DNA of 9,357 nucleotides, taken from assembly GCA_028865845.1 (NCBI GenBank), contig JAGWJK010000102.1, forward strand, positions 1-9,357. The letters run 5' to 3'. The notes under the pieces are model-generated. The model saw nothing but the letters and a program-made list of their open reading frames with translations, had not been told where the DNA came from and ran no database searches. This document shows positions 6,655 through 9,357 of the stretch, one piece after another. Source of the DNA: Rhizobiaceae bacterium. GTDB lineage: Bacteria; Pseudomonadota; Alphaproteobacteria; Rhizobiales; Rhizobiaceae. The position numbers and the translations under genes are program-made. Numbering within the stretch: the stretch's first letter is position 1; each line of letters begins with the position of its first letter.

Positions 6655-7050
6655 CTATTCAGGGATGACGGCGGTCGCCTGGATCTCGATCTTGGCCCTA
6701 TCTTCAACCAGTGCGACCACCTGAACGGCGGCCATGGCCGGGAAATGTCGGCCGATGGTTTCGCGATAGGCCTGACCGATACCCTTGAGATTGCCGAGAT
6801 ATTCGGCCTTGTCGGTGAAATACCAGGTCATCGAGGTGATGTGTTGCGGCGAGGCGCCGCCCTCGGCGAGGATCGCGACGACGTTCTTCAGCGTCTGGCG
6901 CACCTGCTCGACGAAATCGTCGCTTTCGAACTCGCAACGCTCATTCCAGCCGACCTGGCCGCCGACGAACACCGTGCGGCCAGTGGCTGCGACGCCGTTG
7001 GCATATCCGATCGGCTTGGCCCAGCCTTCAGGTTGCAGGATGGTGTGCAT
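6655..7050 (-). CDS. RidA/YjgF/YER057c/UK114 family protein lacking the catalytic Arg
   Basis: A 131-residue single-domain protein, usual length, cytosolic and normally trimeric. The family signature is visible: FVGGQVGWN (28-36), EQVRQTLKNVVAILAEGGA (48-66), MTWYFTDKAEY (74-84), FPAMAAVQVVAL (103-114) and KIEIQATAV (120-128). In true RidA enzymes, which hydrolyse reactive enamines/imines such as 2-aminoacrylate, an Arg in the A-R-L segment of the last strands binds the substrate carboxylate. Here the aligned position is Leu (L114), so classic imine deaminase activity is doubtful. The protein belongs with the Arg-less Rid subfamilies, whose roles are mostly unknown. ATG 7048-7050 has GGAG 7 nt upstream, inside the thioesterase gene, and the two genes overlap by 23 nt, pointing to translational coupling. 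Its place between a thioesterase and a beta-oxidation enzyme suggests a helper role in acyl-CoA catabolism (inference). Confidence 0.9.
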   Translation of the reverse strand: MHTILQPEGWAKPIGYANGVAATGRTVFVGGQVGWNERCEFESDDFVEQVRQTLKNVVAILAEGGASPQHITSMTWYFTDKAEYLGNLKGIGQAYRETIGRHFPAMAAVQVVALVEDRAKIEIQATAVIPE

Positions 7051-7459
7051 CGGTCATCTCCAGATGAGGGGTCAGCGCAGCGCGGATATCATCCGGCCAG
7101 GCAAGCGATTGATGGGTATCGAGCGACGTGGCGACGACGCGGTGGCGGGCGGTCCAGAGAACCTGGCCGTTTGCAGAGACCTGATGTTCCAGATCGAGCG
7201 ACGAGCGGCCGATACCGCGTACGACGATCTGAAAATCGAGAGTGTCGCCCTGAAAACCAGGGCGCTGGAAGGTGAGGTCGAGACGCACGGTCGGCACGCC
7301 GATGCGACGGTCGTCGATCATGGTTTTCCAGGGAAACCCGAGCGAGGCGAAATAATCCTCGAGGACACCCACGAGGATATTCAGATACGACGGAAAATAG
7401 GCGATGCCCGAAGGATCGCAATCTCCGAAGCGCAGAGGTTTGGTGGTATGGAATGCCAC
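7028..7459 (-). CDS. Acyl-CoA thioesterase, hotdog fold, 4-hydroxybenzoyl-CoA thioesterase type
   Basis: A 143-residue single hotdog-fold thioesterase that would hydrolyse an acyl-CoA to free acid and CoA. The N-terminal motif RFGDCDPSGIAYFPSY (10-25) carries the catalytic Asp (D15, equivalent to D17 of Pseudomonas 4-hydroxybenzoyl-CoA thioesterase), followed by the central helix. The pattern GVPTVRLDLTF (54-64) and a GDTLDF strand (71-76) follow the same family closely, so an aromatic acyl-CoA is a reasonable substrate guess, although YbgC-like members of this fold take short aliphatic acyl-CoAs. The start is GTG (complement of 7457-7459), only 8 nt after the stop of the GcdH gene; GAGG overlapping that stop lies at suitable spacing and no better start exists downstream before the motif. 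The 3' end overlaps the RidA gene by 23 nt. It may release trapped CoA or remove a dead-end intermediate. Confidence 0.9.
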   Translation of the reverse strand: MAFHTTKPLRFGDCDPSGIAYFPSYLNILVGVLEDYFASLGFPWKTMIDDRRIGVPTVRLDLTFQRPGFQGDTLDFQIVVRGIGRSSLDLEHQVSANGQVLWTARHRVVATSLDTHQSLAWPDDIRAALTPHLEMTDAHHPAT

Positions 7460-7467
7460 GACCTGCC

Positions 7468-8649
7468 TCAGTTCGAAAATGCGGCGATGCCGGTTATGGC
7501 GCGACCCAGGATCAAGGCATGAATGTCGTGCGTGCCCTCATAGGTGTTGACCACTTCGAGGTTGACGAGATGGCGGGCGATGCCGAATTCATCCGAAATG
7601 CCGTTGCCACCCAGCATGTCACGGGCAGCGCGCGCGATGTCGAGCGCCTTGCCGCAGGAATTGCGCTTGAGGATGGAGGTCAGCTCCACCGGCGGATGAC
7701 CGTCTTCCTTCATACGGCCGAGACGAAGGCATCCCTGCAGGCCAAGCGTGATTTCGGTCGCCATGTCGGCAAGCTTCTTCTGGATCAGCTGGTTGGCGGC
7801 GAGCGGCCGGCCGAACTGCTTGCGATCGAGCACATATTGCCGGGCCTTGGCATAGCAATCCTCGGCGGCGCCGAGCGCACCCCAGGCGATGCCGAAGCGT
7901 GCCGAGTTGAGGCAGGTGAAGGGACCCTTGAGGCCGGAAACATTGGGCAGCAAGTTTTCTTCCGGCACAAAGACATTGTCCATGACCACTTCGCCGGTAA
8001 TGGAGGCGCGCAAGCCGACCTTGCCGTGGATCGCCGGTGCGGACAGTCCCTTCCAGCCCTTTTCCAGGATGAAGCCGCGGATGATGCCATCCTCGGTCTT
8101 TGCCCAGACGACGAAGACGTCGGCGATCGGGGCGTTGGATATCCAGGTCTTGGCACCGGTCAGGCTATAACCGCCGTCGACCTTCTTGGCGCGGGTGACC
8201 ATCGAGCCCGGATCGGAACCGTGGTTCGGCTCGGTGAGGCCAAAGCAGCCGATCCATTCGCCGGTTGCGAGCTTCGGCAGGTATTTCTGTTTCTGCGCTT
8301 CGGAGCCGAAAGCATCGATCGGCACCATTACCAGCGAGGACTGCACGCTCATCATCGAACGATAGCCGCTGTCGACGCGTTCGACTTCGCGGGCGATCAG
8401 GCCATAGGCGACATAGCCGAGGCCGGCGCCGCCATATTCCGGCGCGATCGTGGGGCCGAGCAAGCCCAGCTCGCCCATTTCGCGGAAGATGGCCGGATCG
8501 GTCTTCTCGTGACGGAAAGCCTCCAGAACACGCGGCGCAAGCTTTTCCTGCGCATAGGCATGGGCGGTATCGTGCACCATGCGTTCGTCATCGGTCAGCT
8601 GCTCTACCAGCCGGAACGGATCGGCCCAGTCGAAAATCTCGCGGCTCAT
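7468..8649 (-). CDS. gcdH: Glutaryl-CoA dehydrogenase (GcdH-type acyl-CoA dehydrogenase)
   Basis: A 393-residue FAD-dependent acyl-CoA dehydrogenase very like glutaryl-CoA dehydrogenases along its whole length. It starts with FDWADPF and EQLTDDER, then has [19 protein letters not shown] (88-106), [13 protein letters not shown] (135-147), KTWISN (167-172), GCLRLGR (306-312) and [21 protein letters not shown] (334-354). The catalytic base is E371 in [17 protein letters not shown], preceded by Y370. E90 and R97 match the Glu and Arg that bind the distal carboxylate in known enzymes, so the decarboxylating reaction glutaryl-CoA to crotonyl-CoA plus CO2 is likely. Electrons would go to electron-transfer flavoprotein. 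ATG 8647-8649 has GGGAGA about 8 nt upstream, which excludes the in-frame ATG and TTG before it. It follows the upstream dehydrogenase by 14 nt and precedes the thioesterase by 8 nt. A paralogue with another dicarboxylyl-CoA or aromatic substrate cannot be excluded. Confidence 0.9.
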   Translation of the reverse strand: MSREIFDWADPFRLVEQLTDDERMVHDTAHAYAQEKLAPRVLEAFRHEKTDPAIFREMGELGLLGPTIAPEYGGAGLGYVAYGLIAREVERVDSGYRSMMSVQSSLVMVPIDAFGSEAQKQKYLPKLATGEWIGCFGLTEPNHGSDPGSMVTRAKKVDGGYSLTGAKTWISNAPIADVFVVWAKTEDGIIRGFILEKGWKGLSAPAIHGKVGLRASITGEVVMDNVFVPEENLLPNVSGLKGPFTCLNSARFGIAWGALGAAEDCYAKARQYVLDRKQFGRPLAANQLIQKKLADMATEITLGLQGCLRLGRMKEDGHPPVELTSILKRNSCGKALDIARAARDMLGGNGISDEFGIARHLVNLEVVNTYEGTHDIHALILGRAITGIAAFSN

Positions 8650-8663
8650 GGTCTTTTCTCCCA

Positions 8664-9357
8664 TCAATTGTTCTTCAGAAGTTCGCGCGCAACGATGAGT
8701 TTCTGAACTTCCGTCGCACCTTCGTAGATGCGAAGCGCGCGTATCTCCCGATAGAGTCTTTCCGTTATCTCTCCCGACTTCACGCCACGTCCGCCGAAAA
8801 GCTGGACGGCGCGGTCGATGACGCTTTGCGCGGTCTCCGTGGCCGTCATTTTGGCCATGGCCGCCTCGCGCGTTGTCGGCAGGTGTTGCACGTCGCGGCG
8901 CCAGGCCGCCCGATAGGTGAGCAAGGCCGCCGCGTCGATGCCGGTCGCCATATCGCCGAGGGCTGCCTGCGTCAACTGAAGGTCGGCAAGCGCGCCGCCG
9001 AACATCGGTCGCGACCGGACATGGGCAAGCGACTCGTCCAGTGCCCGGCGGGCAAAACCCAGGCTCGCAGCGGCAACCGATGCGCGGAAAATATCGAGCG
9101 TGCGCATGGCGATCTTGAACCCCTCACCGGGAGCGCCGAGCCGACGCGAGGCGGGGATGCGGCAATTCTCGAACCGTATGGTCGCGAGCGGATGCGGCGC
9201 GATGACATCGATGCGCTCGGCAATCGAGAAGCCGGGATCGTCGGCAAAAACGACGAAGGCCGAGATGCCGCGGGTGCCCGGAGCCTCGCCGGTGCGGGCA
9301 AAGACGGTGTAGACGTCGGCGATGCCGCCATTGGAGATCCACGTCTTCTCGCCATCG
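8664..9357 (-). CDS. Acyl-CoA dehydrogenase (partial, C-terminal 230 aa)
   Basis: The reading frame is open without interruption from the stop at 8664-8666 to the right edge, so the true start lies beyond the window; the ATG at 9107 is internal. The visible part begins in the middle beta domain with [20 protein letters not shown], which contacts FAD, continues through [11 protein letters not shown] and ends in the C-terminal helical domain. FGGRG (visible residues 187-191) matches the conserved FAD-contacting motif. YEGATEV (211-217) carries the likely catalytic Glu (E212, codon 8721-8723), followed by [10 protein letters not shown], the usual family ending. It oxidises an acyl-CoA at the alpha-beta bond and passes electrons to electron-transfer flavoprotein. 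It is clearly not a copy of the neighbouring GcdH, so it should serve a different step or substrate. It lies 14 nt upstream of gcdH and is the first gene of the operon visible here; the promoter is outside the window. Confidence 0.92.
   Translation of the reverse strand, partial: DGEKTWISNGGIADVYTVFARTGEAPGTRGISAFVVFADDPGFSIAERIDVIAPHPLATIRFENCRIPASRRLGAPGEGFKIAMRTLDIFRASVAAASLGFARRALDESLAHVRSRPMFGGALADLQLTQAALGDMATGIDAAALLTYRAAWRRDVQHLPTTREAAMAKMTATETAQSVIDRAVQLFGGRGVKSGEITERLYREIRALRIYEGATEVQKLIVARELLKNN

Noticed and set aside
7453..8706. 417-codon open frame on the plus strand opposite gcdH
   Set aside because: It lies wholly antisense to a strongly conserved gene and has no recognisable family motif.
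8664..9107. A short 147-aa acyl-CoA dehydrogenase starting at 9107
   Set aside because: The same frame stays open to the window edge and encodes the expected middle domain, so this is an internal Met of a longer gene cut by the window.

Overview
The window looks like ordinary, high-GC alphaproteobacterial DNA, most probably from Rhizobium, Agrobacterium or a close relative. The reasons are the protein style, the strong G/C third-position bias, a RIME-like mosaic repeat of the kind described in rhizobia, and a class III nucleotide cyclase, a family that is expanded in rhizobia. No RNA gene, insertion sequence, CRISPR array, phage gene or replication origin was seen.

Left part (1-3350): the start of a flavin-dependent luciferase-fold monooxygenase runs off the left edge on the minus strand. 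Next comes a LysR-type regulator (minus) that is divergent from a short-chain dehydrogenase/reductase (SDR, plus). The 124-bp gap between them holds a plausible LysR box. A 125-bp palindromic mosaic repeat separates the first SDR from a second, different SDR on the same strand. That gene ends at a strong intrinsic terminator. The likely logic is a LysR-controlled redox module acting on an unknown carbonyl/alcohol substrate.

Middle (3431-4645): a stand-alone soluble class III (IIIb-type) adenylate cyclase with an N-terminal domain that I do not recognise. It converges on the following operon, with only 3 nt between the two stop codons.

Right part (4649-9357, all minus, read right to left): a tight five-gene acyl-CoA catabolic operon. 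The order is acyl-CoA dehydrogenase (5' end beyond the right edge), glutaryl-CoA dehydrogenase (GcdH-type), 4-hydroxybenzoyl-CoA-type thioesterase, RidA-family protein, and enoyl-CoA hydratase/3-hydroxyacyl-CoA dehydrogenase fusion. Gaps are 14, 8, -23 and 38 nt. GcdH would give crotonyl-CoA, which the fusion enzyme could hydrate and oxidise to acetoacetyl-CoA. The second dehydrogenase and the aromatic-type thioesterase suggest a wider substrate, possibly an aromatic or dicarboxylic acid degraded through CoA thioesters. No CoA ligase, thiolase or transporter lies inside the window.

I found no clear novel system. The points most worth checking are a fusion enzyme that stops about 40 residues early exactly where it meets the cyclase gene, a RidA homologue lacking the catalytic arginine, and the composition of the acyl-CoA operon.
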